Source of the DNA: Bacillota bacterium
GTDB taxonomy: Bacteria; Bacillota; Clostridia; DSM-8532
Reading direction: 5' to 3'
DNA length: 64,000 bases
Assembly: GCA_023415825.1 (NCBI GenBank)
Contig: JAEZJF010000010.1
Span: forward strand, 124,001-188,000
Shown one piece after another: positions 1-8,354 of the stretch. A program made the translations under genes and the position numbers. How positions within the stretch are numbered: the first letter of the stretch is position 1; each line of letters opens with the position of its first letter. The notes below the pieces were generated by a model. It was not told the DNA's origin, did not search any database, and was given only the letters and a program-made list of their open reading frames with translations.

Positions 1-58
1 GTGATGACTGGAGGAGCGATATGTTACTTCTTCATGCTAAATCAATATTTCACAAGTA

Positions 59-88
59 TTGACTGAGAGTCAGTCAGTATAATATAAT
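59..88 (+). promoter_or_regulatory. Promoter and probable TetR operator
   Basis: A -35 box TTGACT (59-64) and a -10 box TATAAT (83-88) are 18 bp apart. A perfect inverted repeat, GACTGA-GAG-TCAGTC (61-75), overlaps the -35 box and spacer. TetR regulators commonly repress their own operon from such a site, so autoregulation of the regulator plus the ABC genes behind it is inferred. Confidence 0.7.
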
Positions 89-111
89 AGAAGCAGAGGT
101 GATTTTTTCCA

Positions 112-723
112 ATGGCAAGAATTACAAAAGCTCCACAGGAGCGCAGAAAAGAAATACTGGACACAGCTTTGGAGCTGTTCTTAAAAAACGGGTATGAAAA
201 AACGTCTGTAAGCGATATTGTGCACAAGCTTAATGTAGCTCAGGGCCTTTTCTATTACTACTTTAAATCCAAGGAAGAGGTATTCCGGGCTGCACTGGAA
301 CAATATACCGATGATTTTGCAGCTAAGCTTGAGTCCATTATCCTCGATGACTCCATTTCTTTTATAAAGCGTATCGAGTACGTTCTTAAGACCAAGGATC
401 AGCTTTTCCACCAGTCGGAAGAGGTATTGATGGAGGGAATTCAACACTCGGAACAGCTTGAAATGGACTATAGGCTTTCCATTCATGTGGCGCAGATCCT
501 TGTAGGCCCTGTTAGTGAGGCACTGAGCAATGCCAATGAGAAAGGGGTCATCAGTATAAAAGATACTACTGCCACAGCAACATTTTTGGTATTCGGTATT
601 TTTGGACTGATACACGGAAATCCGGAGCAGCTGCATAACAACCAGTATTTGGACCCTCAAGATATCATTCATCTCATTTCAAAGGTGTTGGGGGTAACTC
701 CTGAGGCTTTGGGCCAAATTTGA
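112..723 (+). CDS. TetR/AcrR family transcriptional regulator
   Basis: A 203-residue protein. Residues about 10-57 form a typical TetR DNA-binding domain: the start is rich in K/R, followed by the helix-turn-helix around TSVSDIVHKLNVAQGLFYYY and the conserved FKSKEEVF element. The rest is a helical ligand-binding and dimerisation domain that cannot be assigned to an effector. It is the first gene of a three-gene unit: its stop overlaps the region of the following ATPase start, and an inverted repeat in its own promoter suggests autorepression. It probably controls the FtsX-type exporter downstream in response to a drug, peptide or envelope stress; the effector is unknown. Confidence 0.9.
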   Translation: MARITKAPQERRKEILDTALELFLKNGYEKTSVSDIVHKLNVAQGLFYYYFKSKEEVFRAALEQYTDDFAAKLESIILDDSISFIKRIEYVLKTKDQLFHQSEEVLMEGIQHSEQLEMDYRLSIHVAQILVGPVSEALSNANEKGVISIKDTTATATFLVFGIFGLIHGNPEQLHNNQYLDPQDIIHLISKVLGVTPEALGQI

Positions 724-743
724 AAACAGGAAGGGAAATCGTT

Positions 744-1448
744 ATGAATCCTCTTATTCAGTTTAAAAACGTCACAAAAGAGTATCCTGCAGGGGAACTT
801 AAAATCCGCGCTGTTGACGATATCAGCTTTGATATTGAAAAGGGCGAATTCGTAGTCATTCTAGGGCCCAGCGGAGCAGGTAAAAGCACGGTTCTGAACT
901 TGCTTGGAGGAATGGACAAAGCAACAAAGGGGTCTTTAATGATTGACGGCCGGGATCTCTCACTGTTGGATGATAATGGGCTTACGGCCTACAGATGTGA
1001 CGATGTGGGCTTTGTTTTTCAGTTCTATAACCTTATTCCCACACTTACAGCTTATGAGAATGTGGCGATTACCAAGGAAATAGTGAAAAACGCGCTGGAT
1101 GTCAGGGAAACGCTTGAGTCAGTCGGTCTGGCAGATCGTATGCATCAGTTTCCAGCACAGCTTTCAGGTGGTGAACAACAGCGTGTCTCCATTGCAAGGG
1201 CCATCTGCAAAAATCCAAAGATCCTCCTTTGTGATGAGCCTACAGGGGCATTGGACAGCGAAACAGGTGTGCTTATCCTGACGCTCCTGCAAAAAATGAG
1301 CCGGGAAAAGGGCCACACAGTGGTCATTGTCACCCATAATTCATCTCTTGCACCTGCGGCTGATCGTGTTATCAAGATGCGGAACGGCAAAATTAATGAG
1401 CAGGTACTCAATTCTAACCCTCTTAATGTGGAGGAGGTGAACTGGTAA
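744..1448 (+). CDS. ABC transporter ATP-binding protein (MacB/LolD type)
   Basis: A 234-residue nucleotide-binding subunit that energises the FtsX-type permease encoded immediately after it. Visible motifs: Walker A GPSGAGKST (41-49), Q-loop Q93, signature LSGGEQQR (140-147), Walker B ILLCDEPTGALD (about 160-171) and an H-loop in VTHN. The DEPTGALD ending is typical of the MacB/LolD/FtsE class. The start at 744 is preferred because AGGAAGGG lies just upstream; an in-frame ATG at 720 overlaps the tetR stop and has no better site. The gene ends with an overlap of the permease start, so the two are translationally coupled. Confidence 0.93.
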   Translation: MNPLIQFKNVTKEYPAGELKIRAVDDISFDIEKGEFVVILGPSGAGKSTVLNLLGGMDKATKGSLMIDGRDLSLLDDNGLTAYRCDDVGFVFQFYNLIPTLTAYENVAITKEIVKNALDVRETLESVGLADRMHQFPAQLSGGEQQRVSIARAICKNPKILLCDEPTGALDSETGVLILTLLQKMSREKGHTVVIVTHNSSLAPAADRVIKMRNGKINEQVLNSNPLNVEEVNW

Positions 1449-3733
1449 TGCTCTTGCGAAAAATGTTTCGGGATATGAAGACCAATGTTACCCAATTTAT
1501 TTCAATTTTTATCATGTCTGTTTTAGGCGTGCTGGTGTTTTCAGGTATTAATGCGGAATGGTATGGTATGGAGTCGGAGGCTGACCGCTATTATGAGGAA
1601 TCAAGGATGCCGGAATTTTGGATAGTGGGGCAGGATTTCAACCGGGAGACGGCAGCCGAGGTTTCTAAGATACCGGGGGTTCTCACCGCATCTCGCCGAT
1701 TGACCCTGGACAGTGTTGCGGCTTTGGAAGGACGGCCAATAATTAGACTCAATATTGTAGAGGATAATCAATTATCCCGCCCGCATGTTGTTGAAGGAGC
1801 TATGTTTGATACCGCCCAAGATGGCTTATGGCTGGACGCTTCTTTTGCAGAGGCCCAGCATATGAAGGTTGGCGATTTCATTACCCTTGAGGCTTTTGGA
1901 CTAAAGATAAACAAAAAAATTCTCGGCTTCATTCTGCATCCCGAGTATGTTTATAACGTACAAGATGAATCTGAGCTTTTACCGAACCCAAAAGTGTATG
2001 GGTTTGCCTTTATGCCGAAGAATGCTCTACCGGCTGAAATACCGCTTCCCAATAATCAGCTGCTCATAAAGACGGCAGTGGATGCGGATTTACCGGTTGT
2101 TCATTCCAACCTTGAAACAACCCTTTTTGGTAAGTACAGCCTTATTATCACAAGGGATAATCATCCAAGCACCGCCATGTTCCGGTCCGAAATAGAGCAG
2201 AGTAAAGCCATGGGTGGGGTGTTTCCGGTTGTTTTTTTTCTGATTTCAGCCCTCTCCATGCTGACCACCATGACCCGTTTAGTCAGCAACCAGCGGACAC
2301 AAATAGGAACCTTAAAAGCGATGGGCTTTAAAAGACGTAAAATCCTGTTCCATTATGTTTCTTATGGCTTATGGATTGGGCTGGTCGGAGGAATTATCGG
2401 TTTATTCACCGGGCCTCTGATTATTCCGCCCATTCTTTTCACTATGCAGAAGTCCATCTATTTGCTGCCCGATTGGTATGCTGTCATTGCACCGACCGAT
2501 TGGATTGCTGTGGTCGTTGCAGTTCTTTGCTGCAGTGCATCCAGCTATTTTGCCTGCCAGAAGGAGCTGTCAGAGGTGCCGGCGGCCTCCTTGCGACCCC
2601 GCGCGCCAAAGGTGGGACGGCATACCCGCTGGGAAAAAAGCGGGAGCTGGCATAAGCTTGGTTTCTCTGTGCAATGGAATATCAGGGATATCTTAAGGAG
2701 TAAGGTGCGTTCCCTTATGGCAGTTGCAGGGGTTACTGGCAGCATGGCCTTGCTGCTTTGCGCTTTGGGCTTAAGTGATACCGTAAGCGGAATAAGTCAA
2801 TGGATGTATGAGGATTTACATACCTATCAAAGTAAAATAAGCCTTAAAGAGGATATTTCGGCAGAGGAGAAGGACAGGCTTAATGATCGCTATTCCGGGC
2901 AATGGGTTCAGGAATTGAGTATAGAAATCAGGGAAAATGGTATAAAGAAAACAGGGTCACTGACGGTTTTGGGAGAAGGAACTCAGATCCGTTTTAAGGA
3001 CTCTGATCACCAAACCATTGAACTGCCCGGTAGCGGAATCGCCTTGTCATACAAAATGGCCGATCTCCTTCATGTAAAAATCGGGGACAGGGTAGAGTGG
3101 CGGCTCTTTGGACAAAATACCTGGCAGCAGTCAGAAATCCTCAAAATTTTTAGAACACCCATGGGGCAGGGTATCGCTATGAGTGAAGAAGCCTATGAAA
3201 AAATGGGCGATACCATGAAGCCTTCGGCGTTGCTCTCAGCTCATCACGCTAAGGATGCTGAAAGGCTGCCCGGTGTAAAAGGCGTGCAAGAAAAGGATGA
3301 TCTCATTAAAAGCTTTAGTACCATGCTTGAAAGTATGCAAATGATGATTGGAATCCTTATTCTGGCGGCGGTCATTCTAGGGGTGGTGGTGCTTTATAAT
3401 CTGGGCGCCCTGTCTTTTACCGAACGCTTGAGAGAACTGGCGACACTAAAGGTGTTGGGCCTTTTTCCGAGGCAAATACGCTCGCTTCTTCAAAAGCAGA
3501 ATATATGGCTCACAGTTCTGGGAATCTTTCTGGGTATTCCTTGCGGTTATGCACTGGTTGGCTTTATTCTTTCGACGATGACCGATACAATGGATATGTT
3601 CACACGCATAACCCCATACTCATTGGTTCTGTGCTGCTCAGGCACTTTTCTGCTGTCAGTTTCGGTCAATTATCTGCTGTCACATAAGGTCAAAACCATT
3701 GATATGGTTAGCTCTCTTAAAGCTGTAGAATGA
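1448..3733 (+). CDS. FtsX-like ABC transporter permease
   Basis: A 761-residue membrane protein with the two-module layout of FtsX/MacB_PCD permeases. An N-terminal helix (about 12-35) is followed by a large extracytoplasmic domain, a helix bundle around 255-385, a second extracytoplasmic domain (about 440-630), and a second FtsX helix bundle at the C-terminus. The cytoplasmic loops carry the typical 'IGTLKAMGFKRRKI' and 'LATLKVLGLFPRQI' elements that touch the ATPase. It overlaps the ATPase gene and has both permease halves on one chain, so a homodimer or pseudo-dimer is likely. Family members export peptides or lipids, or act in mechanotransmission; the substrate here is not evident. Confidence 0.9.
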   Translation: MLLRKMFRDMKTNVTQFISIFIMSVLGVLVFSGINAEWYGMESEADRYYEESRMPEFWIVGQDFNRETAAEVSKIPGVLTASRRLTLDSVAALEGRPIIRLNIVEDNQLSRPHVVEGAMFDTAQDGLWLDASFAEAQHMKVGDFITLEAFGLKINKKILGFILHPEYVYNVQDESELLPNPKVYGFAFMPKNALPAEIPLPNNQLLIKTAVDADLPVVHSNLETTLFGKYSLIITRDNHPSTAMFRSEIEQSKAMGGVFPVVFFLISALSMLTTMTRLVSNQRTQIGTLKAMGFKRRKILFHYVSYGLWIGLVGGIIGLFTGPLIIPPILFTMQKSIYLLPDWYAVIAPTDWIAVVVAVLCCSASSYFACQKELSEVPAASLRPRAPKVGRHTRWEKSGSWHKLGFSVQWNIRDILRSKVRSLMAVAGVTGSMALLLCALGLSDTVSGISQWMYEDLHTYQSKISLKEDISAEEKDRLNDRYSGQWVQELSIEIRENGIKKTGSLTVLGEGTQIRFKDSDHQTIELPGSGIALSYKMADLLHVKIGDRVEWRLFGQNTWQQSEILKIFRTPMGQGIAMSEEAYEKMGDTMKPSALLSAHHAKDAERLPGVKGVQEKDDLIKSFSTMLESMQMMIGILILAAVILGVVVLYNLGALSFTERLRELATLKVLGLFPRQIRSLLQKQNIWLTVLGIFLGIPCGYALVGFILSTMTDTMDMFTRITPYSLVLCCSGTFLLSVSVNYLLSHKVKTIDMVSSLKAVE

Positions 3734-3741
3734 ATGAAACC

Positions 3742-3771
3742 TTGACAGAAAAGCGTATCCCCAATTATAAT
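3742..3771 (+). promoter_or_regulatory. Sigma-A promoter for ylxM-ffh-rpsP-khpA
   Basis: A consensus -35 TTGACA (3742-3747) and -10 TATAAT (3766-3771) are separated by 18 bp, just past the stop codon of the FtsX permease. This separates the exporter operon from the SRP/ribosomal operon. No convincing terminator is seen between the two. Confidence 0.8.
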
Positions 3772-3812
3772 AATCAGGTGTAAAGTAAAAATACTTGACA
3801 GGGTGGGATCAT

Positions 3813-4211
3813 ATGAAGGATAATAATAAGGTGGAAGCAAGTTCCCTAGGAACTGTCGAGGATGTTTTAGAAGTAACCGTACTGCTGGATTTTTACGGTC
3901 AGCTTCTGACCAAGAGACAATATGAGATAATGGATCTTCATTACAACAGTGATCTTTCTTTGGGAGAAATTGCTGAAGATCTCGGAATCAGCCGACAAGG
4001 CGTTCATGACAGCATCCGGAAGGCCAAGCAAACTCTTGAGGGATACGAAAAAAGGCTGGGGCTTGTTGAGCGGTTCAGAGAGCAGGAAACGGATATTGAG
4101 AAAACCTTGGTAACACTCCGAGTCATGGGCGAAAAAGCACCGGAGCTAACAAAAAACACAGATTACAATAAGGCTGTGGAGCTTCTTGAAAAGCTTTTAG
4201 ACACGTTATGA
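3813..4211 (+). CDS. ylxM: YlxM-family SRP-associated DNA-binding protein (UPF0122)
   Basis: A 132-residue protein with a sigma-70 region-4-like helix-turn-helix. The sequence LTKRQYEIMDLHYNSDLSLG and the following SRQGVHDSIRKAK are the conserved core of the YlxM family. In Firmicutes it precedes ffh, and in streptococci it modulates assembly or GTPase activity of the signal recognition particle. The ATG at 3813 has GGTGGG upstream; an upstream in-frame TTG at 3795 lies inside a TTGACA-like sequence and is less likely. It is the first gene of the ffh operon. Confidence 0.9.
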   Translation: MKDNNKVEASSLGTVEDVLEVTVLLDFYGQLLTKRQYEIMDLHYNSDLSLGEIAEDLGISRQGVHDSIRKAKQTLEGYEKRLGLVERFREQETDIEKTLVTLRVMGEKAPELTKNTDYNKAVELLEKLLDTL

Positions 4212-4247
4212 AGAAGAAATAACGGATCGTTGAGATAGAGGGATTAT

Positions 4248-5591
4248 ATGGTATTTGAAGGATTGTCGGAAAAACTGCAGAATCTCATGAAGAAAATGAA
4301 GGGTTCTGCGCGTGTGTCTGAAAAAGATGTTAAAGAAATGATGCGCGAGGTTAAACTTGCGCTTCTTGAAGCGGATGTTAATTTTAAAGTTGTCAAAGAC
4401 TTTGTGAATACGCTGACTGAACGTGCGGTAGGACAGGATGTCCTGGAAAGTCTCACACCAGGCCAGCAGGTAGTCAAAATTGTCCACGAGGAGCTTATCA
4501 AGCTCATGGGCTCGGTGCCCTCAAAGCTGACCTATTCTCCGGCACCCCCTACCGTTTATATGATGGTCGGGCTTCAGGGTTCCGGTAAAACCACTACCAC
4601 CGGCAAGCTGGCCAACATGCTCCGCAAGGATGGCAAGCGCCCCTTGCTGGTTGCCTGCGATGTCTATCGTCCGGCTGCAGTCAAGCAGCTGCAGGTCGTT
4701 GGCGGGCAGCTCAATATCCCGGTCTTTGAGATGGGAACCAACACAGACCCTGTCGTAATAGCTCAAAAGGCTATAGCACATGCCAAGTCCATGCAGTTTG
4801 ACATGGTCATCATCGATACGGCGGGCCGACTTCATATAGACGAAGCGCTTATGGACGAACTAAAGCGCATCAAGCAGGCTGCGAAGCCTCAGGAGATTCT
4901 GCTGGTGGTGGATGCCATGACCGGTCAGGATGCCGTCAATGTGGCGGGCTCGTTCAATGAAAAGCTGGGCATCGACGGTATTATCCTTACTAAATTGGAT
5001 GGCGATACCCGCGGTGGTGCTGCCCTATCAACCCGTGCCGTCACCGGAAAACCCATAAAATATACAGGCTTGGGCGAAAAGTTAAGCGATCTCGAACCCT
5101 TTTACCCGGACCGTATGGCCTCAAGAATCCTGGGCATGGGAGACGTTCTCAGCCTTATAGAGAAGGCCCAGACTGCCTTTGATGAGAAAAAGGCCCTGGA
5201 GCTGGAAAAGAAAATGCGTACGGCCTCGTTCACTTTGGATGACTTCCTGGAACAAATGCAGCAGGTTAAGAAAATGGGCCCCTTGAATCAGGTTCTCGGA
5301 ATGCTTCCCGGAATGGATACCAAGGCATTAAAAGGTGTTGACCTTGATGAAAAGCAGTTTGGCCGTACTGTAGCCATTGTCCAGTCCATGACTAAACAGG
5401 AGCGAAATAATCCAAACGTGCTCAATGCCAGCAGACGAGTCCGGATTGCCAAGGGGAGCGGCACAACGGTTACCGATGTCAACCGCCTTTTAAAGCAGTT
5501 TGAGGATATGAAGAAGCTTATGAAAACCTTGTCCGGAGGCAAAGGCAATAAGCTCATGAAGGGCATGGGCGGTTTTAAAAGGCCCTTCTAA
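4248..5591 (+). CDS. ffh: Signal recognition particle protein Ffh
   Basis: A 447-residue SRP54 GTPase, full length for the family. The N domain (1-100) contains the ALLEADV element. The G domain has G1 GLQGSGKTTTTGKLA (from 108), DTAGRLH, TKLDGDTRGGAALS and the closing GLGEKLSDLEPF. A methionine-rich M domain (about 300-447) binds 4.5S RNA and signal peptides and ends in a glycine- and lysine-rich tail. It directs ribosomes making membrane and secreted proteins to FtsY and the Sec translocon. It lies between ylxM and rpsP, the usual Firmicutes order. Confidence 0.98.
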   Translation: MVFEGLSEKLQNLMKKMKGSARVSEKDVKEMMREVKLALLEADVNFKVVKDFVNTLTERAVGQDVLESLTPGQQVVKIVHEELIKLMGSVPSKLTYSPAPPTVYMMVGLQGSGKTTTTGKLANMLRKDGKRPLLVACDVYRPAAVKQLQVVGGQLNIPVFEMGTNTDPVVIAQKAIAHAKSMQFDMVIIDTAGRLHIDEALMDELKRIKQAAKPQEILLVVDAMTGQDAVNVAGSFNEKLGIDGIILTKLDGDTRGGAALSTRAVTGKPIKYTGLGEKLSDLEPFYPDRMASRILGMGDVLSLIEKAQTAFDEKKALELEKKMRTASFTLDDFLEQMQQVKKMGPLNQVLGMLPGMDTKALKGVDLDEKQFGRTVAIVQSMTKQERNNPNVLNASRRVRIAKGSGTTVTDVNRLLKQFEDMKKLMKTLSGGKGNKLMKGMGGFKRPF

Positions 5592-5692
5592 TGATTATTT
5601 ATTTCTCGCTAGAAACGCCGATACCTTGAGATTTTAAGGTCGGGTGGATAGATAGAAAAAACCTTGACTAAAATTTGAAAGGTGGTGAAATG

Positions 5693-5935
5693 ATGGTAAA
5701 GATAAGACTGAAAAGAATGGGTGCAAAGAAAAAGCCCTTCTACAGAATAATTGTCGCAGACGAGAGATCTCCACGTGATGGTAAGTTTATCGAGCAGGTT
5801 GGTACCTACGATCCGCTGGCAAATCCTTCCCTGATCAGTGTTGATGCTGAAAAGGTTAAGAAGTGGCTCGGAAACGGTGCACAACCTACCGACACTGTTA
5901 AGAAGCTGCTTAAGATAGCAGGGGTCACAGAGTGA
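5693..5935 (+). CDS. rpsP: 30S ribosomal protein S16
   Basis: An 80-residue small-subunit protein that begins [19 protein letters not shown] and contains the conserved [20 protein letters not shown] core. The start at 5693 is supported by AAAGGTGGTG just upstream and by the usual S16 N-terminus; an ATG three bases earlier is too close to that site. S16 binds 16S rRNA early in 30S assembly. It stands 100 bp after ffh and 32 bp before khpA. Confidence 0.97.
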   Translation: MVKIRLKRMGAKKKPFYRIIVADERSPRDGKFIEQVGTYDPLANPSLISVDAEKVKKWLGNGAQPTDTVKKLLKIAGVTE

Positions 5936-5967
5936 TTTCAATTCTGCAACGAGTGGAGGTACTATCA

Positions 5968-6198
5968 ATGAAAGAGTTGCTGGAGCAAATTGCGAGATCA
6001 TTGGTTGACAGTCCTGATGAAGTTTCGGTAAATGAGATAGAGGGTGAACAATCCCTTATCCTTGAGCTGAAGGTTTCTGAAGATGATATGGGTAAAGTTA
6101 TCGGAAAGCAGGGCAGGATTGCCAAAGCCATACGCGTTGTTATGAAGGCAGCAGCCATCAAGGAAAACAAGAGGGTTGTTGTCGAGATCATCCAGTAA
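5968..6198 (+). CDS. khpA: KH-domain RNA-binding protein KhpA
   Basis: A 76-residue single KH domain with the signature GKVIGKQGRIAKAIRVVMKA that carries the GxxG RNA-binding loop (GKQG). KhpA (YlqC) forms a complex with KhpB/Jag and affects cell elongation and small-RNA biology in Gram-positive bacteria. The ATG at 5968 follows GTGGAGGT with a 7-base gap; the in-frame start further upstream overlaps the rpsP stop and has no ribosome site. In most Firmicutes rimM and trmD follow khpA; here a terminator hairpin and unrelated genes follow. Confidence 0.93.
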   Translation: MKELLEQIARSLVDSPDEVSVNEIEGEQSLILELKVSEDDMGKVIGKQGRIAKAIRVVMKAAAIKENKRVVVEIIQ

Positions 6199-6202
6199 AA
6201 GG

Positions 6203-6226
6203 GGCGCGTGCCTTTGGCAACGCGCC
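6203..6226 (+). terminator. GC-rich hairpin after khpA
   Basis: GGCGCGTGCC (6203-6212) pairs across a TTT loop with GGCAACGCGCC (6216-6226), leaving one bulged A, and flanking AAGG/CCTT extends the stem. No proper T-run follows, so termination may be leaky, but it marks the end of the ylxM-ffh-rpsP-khpA unit. Confidence 0.6.
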
Positions 6227-6243
6227 TTAAGCTCGACCTATTA

Positions 6244-6303
6244 AAAAAGCAGGGACGGAACTTTTTGCAACCCTCTCTATTGAGATGCCAGAAAGAACCG
6301 TCC
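6244..6303 (-). terminator. REP-like hairpin, terminator for the VOC gene
   Basis: Read on the minus strand, GGACGG (6303-6298) pairs with CCGTCC (6258-6253) around a roughly 39-base loop, and the distal arm is followed by CTGCTTTTTT. It lies just past the VOC gene stop. GGGACGG-type palindromes of this sort occur as dispersed repeats in clostridia; whether this is one cannot be decided from the window. Confidence 0.5.
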
Positions 6304-6307
6304 TTAT

Positions 6308-6724
6308 TTATTCATTTTCATAGCTAAGCTGCCATGGGATTCCAAATTTATCGGTTACAGAGCCATAACATTTACTCCAGAATGTTTGCTGTAAATCCAT
6401 GTCTACGGTTCCTCCATCTTTAAGCTTGTTGAAGATGGATTTAATTTCATCCATGCTCTTACTTGTGATTGTAAGGCTTATATTGTTTCCTGCTGTAAAA
6501 GGCATACCGGGAAAAGTATCTGAAAACATCACTACACTGCCACTAATATTGAGCTGTGTGTGTATGATTAAGTTTTTCGCTTCATCGGGAAGAGGAAAGT
6601 CCGGGCTGGGTGGTGCCTCTCCAAAGGTCATTATTTTAGGCTTCTCTGTGCCAAAGACCTGTACATAAAAGTCTACTGCTTCACGGCAGTTCCCATTAAA
6701 ATTGATATAAATATTAATAGCCAT
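6308..6724 (-). CDS. VOC/PhnB-like fold protein
   Basis: A 138-residue protein of the PhnB-like branch of the glyoxalase/bleomycin-resistance/dioxygenase superfamily. It starts with a beta strand and the motif INFNGNCREAVDFYVQVFG, and ends with the matching SVTDKFGIPWQLSY. Two beta-alpha-beta-beta-beta modules can be followed by pattern. PhnB-like proteins are mostly of unknown activity and often lack the metal ligands, so no reaction is proposed. It follows asd on the same strand with AGGAGT upstream of its start, but asd has its own terminator, so it is probably transcribed separately. A related truncated copy occurs at 60553-60870. Confidence 0.85.
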   Translation of the reverse strand: MAINIYINFNGNCREAVDFYVQVFGTEKPKIMTFGEAPPSPDFPLPDEAKNLIIHTQLNISGSVVMFSDTFPGMPFTAGNNISLTITSKSMDEIKSIFNKLKDGGTVDMDLQQTFWSKCYGSVTDKFGIPWQLSYENE

Positions 6725-6852
6725 TTCATTTACTCCTCATACTTTTATTTGTTAACAATTAAGAATAACCATTATTCTCTGTATTTTATTATTCAGACTA
6801 CCAATACAAAATATACTTTTGATATGAGGTTTCAAGGATGCTCTGGAGGAGC

Positions 6853-6882
6853 AAAAAAAGAGGCGGATAATCCAGCCTCTTT
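6853..6882 (-). terminator. Rho-independent terminator of asd
   Basis: On the minus strand AAAGAGGC (6882-6875), a loop, then GCCTCTTT (6864-6857) runs into further T residues down to 6853. It stands about 45 bp past the asd stop. Confidence 0.85.
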
Positions 6883-6925
6883 CGATGTAGTCGTTAAGTT
6901 TTCCAAAATAAGAAGGTGCAGATGC

Positions 6926-8014
6926 CTATTTTGCCCGGATATAGCCTTCGGCCTTCAATAGCTCAGCAATCAGGACTCCGCCGCCTGCTGCTCCTCTCAC
7001 GGTGTTGTGGGAGAGGCTGACAAATTTGTAGTCATACAGAGAATCTTCACGAAGCCGCCCTGCAGTAATACCCATACCATTCTCAAGATCCCGGTCAAGT
7101 CCGGTTTGAGGCCTGTTGTCTTCTTCAAAGTAAGTAATAAACTGCTTGGGCGCGCTGGGGAGATTCAGCTCCTGGGGACGTCCCTTGAAGCTCTTCCAAA
7201 GAGAGATTATCTCATCCTTTGAGGGTTTTTTCTCAAAGGATACAAAAGTAGCTGCCATATGACCGTCGCTTACAGGTACACGGATACACTGGGTGGTGAT
7301 AATGGGGGAGGCGGCTTTCACAATAGCGCCATTCTGGATGGAGCCCCAGATTCTTAAGGGTTCCTGCTCGCTTTTCTCTTCTTCTCCGCCAATATAGGGG
7401 ATGACATTATCAATCATTTCCGGCCAATCCTTAAAGGTCTTTCCTGCTCCCGAAATTGCCTGATATGTACAGGCTACGACCTGTGTCGGCTTGTAATCCA
7501 AAAGGGCATGGAGGGCAGGAACATAGCTCTGGATGGAGCAGTTGGGCTTTACTGCAATAAAACCGGCCGGTGTTCCAAGACGTTTTCTCTGATAGGAGAT
7601 AACATCAAGGTGGCTTGGATTAATCTCAGGAATCACCATGGGCACATCAGGTGTCCAGCGATGGGCTGAGTTATTGGAAACAACAGGAGTTCCTGTTTTA
7701 GCATAAGCTTCCTCTAGGGCCTTGATCTCATCCTTCTTCATGTCTACGGCACAGAATATGAAATCGACCTCTGATGCCACTTCTTCAACATGGGAGGCGT
7801 CTTTTACAACAATATTTTTGACAGACTGGGGCATAGGAGTGGTAAGCTTCCATCTGCCTCCGGCAGATTCCTCATAGGTCTTTCCGGCAGAATTAGCGCT
7901 TGCCGCAATGGAGGTTACTTCAAACCAGGGATGGTTTTCAAGGAGTGCTATAAATCGTTGACCCACCATACCTGTACCGCCGACAATACCTACCTTCAGT
8001 TTATTTGACATCAT
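6926..8014 (-). CDS. asd: Aspartate-semialdehyde dehydrogenase
   Basis: A 362-residue enzyme that reduces aspartyl phosphate to aspartate semialdehyde with NADPH, the branch point to lysine/diaminopimelate, threonine and methionine. The nucleotide-binding loop GGTGMVGQRF (12-21), catalytic cysteine in KPNCS (C159) and the histidine in VPVSDGH (H252) are all present. The sequence is of the archaeal/fungal-like class rather than the E. coli type, judged from the long GGRWKLT and EINPSHL regions. The start has AAGGAG nine bases upstream. No lysine or threonine genes are adjacent; it is transcribed alone from its own promoter and ends in a terminator. Confidence 0.95.
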   Translation of the reverse strand: MMSNKLKVGIVGGTGMVGQRFIALLENHPWFEVTSIAASANSAGKTYEESAGGRWKLTTPMPQSVKNIVVKDASHVEEVASEVDFIFCAVDMKKDEIKALEEAYAKTGTPVVSNNSAHRWTPDVPMVIPEINPSHLDVISYQRKRLGTPAGFIAVKPNCSIQSYVPALHALLDYKPTQVVACTYQAISGAGKTFKDWPEMIDNVIPYIGGEEEKSEQEPLRIWGSIQNGAIVKAASPIITTQCIRVPVSDGHMAATFVSFEKKPSKDEIISLWKSFKGRPQELNLPSAPKQFITYFEEDNRPQTGLDRDLENGMGITAGRLREDSLYDYKFVSLSHNTVRGAAGGGVLIAELLKAEGYIRAK

Positions 8015-8112
8015 TTAATACGACTCCTTTCAGAATTTACTAGGCTTTATACATTCAACCGAACCAATATGCAATTCTAATGGTCTATCATATGCAAATT
8101 GAATTAGTTAAG

Positions 8113-8141
8113 ATTATAATGGATTACTAATAGATGTTCAA
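8113..8141 (-). promoter_or_regulatory. Sigma-A promoter of asd
   Basis: On the minus strand TTGAAC (8141-8136) and TATAAT (8118-8113) are 17 bp apart, leaving a leader of about 100 nt before asd. The leader is too short for a lysine riboswitch. The rest of the 340-bp divergent gap (8015-8354) shows no other gene. Confidence 0.75.
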
Positions 8142-8354
8142 TTGTTTTTATGCACTAAATTTAGCCTAAGTTTCGGAGTTATAAAGCATTGTACCTTTGA
8201 ATGTGAATAACATCTATCTTTCAGCAGTATTTCATGCATCACATGAAAAATATTACAATTACCAACTTTCCATGGGCAAGCAGTTAAATAATTCCGAAAC
8301 CTATGTGGGTGGTTTTAAATGATGTTCTCATGGATTACAGCAGAGGAGGCTAAA

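Noticed and set aside
1..66. An open frame at the window start with a hydrophobic stretch, and a 13-codon frame at 21-62 behind GGAGGAG
   Set aside because: Too short, cut by the window edge, and overlaps the tetR promoter; cannot be supported.
8015..8112. Lysine riboswitch in the asd leader
   Set aside because: The leader is about 100 nt; the lysine riboswitch needs about 170 or more, and no conserved core was found.
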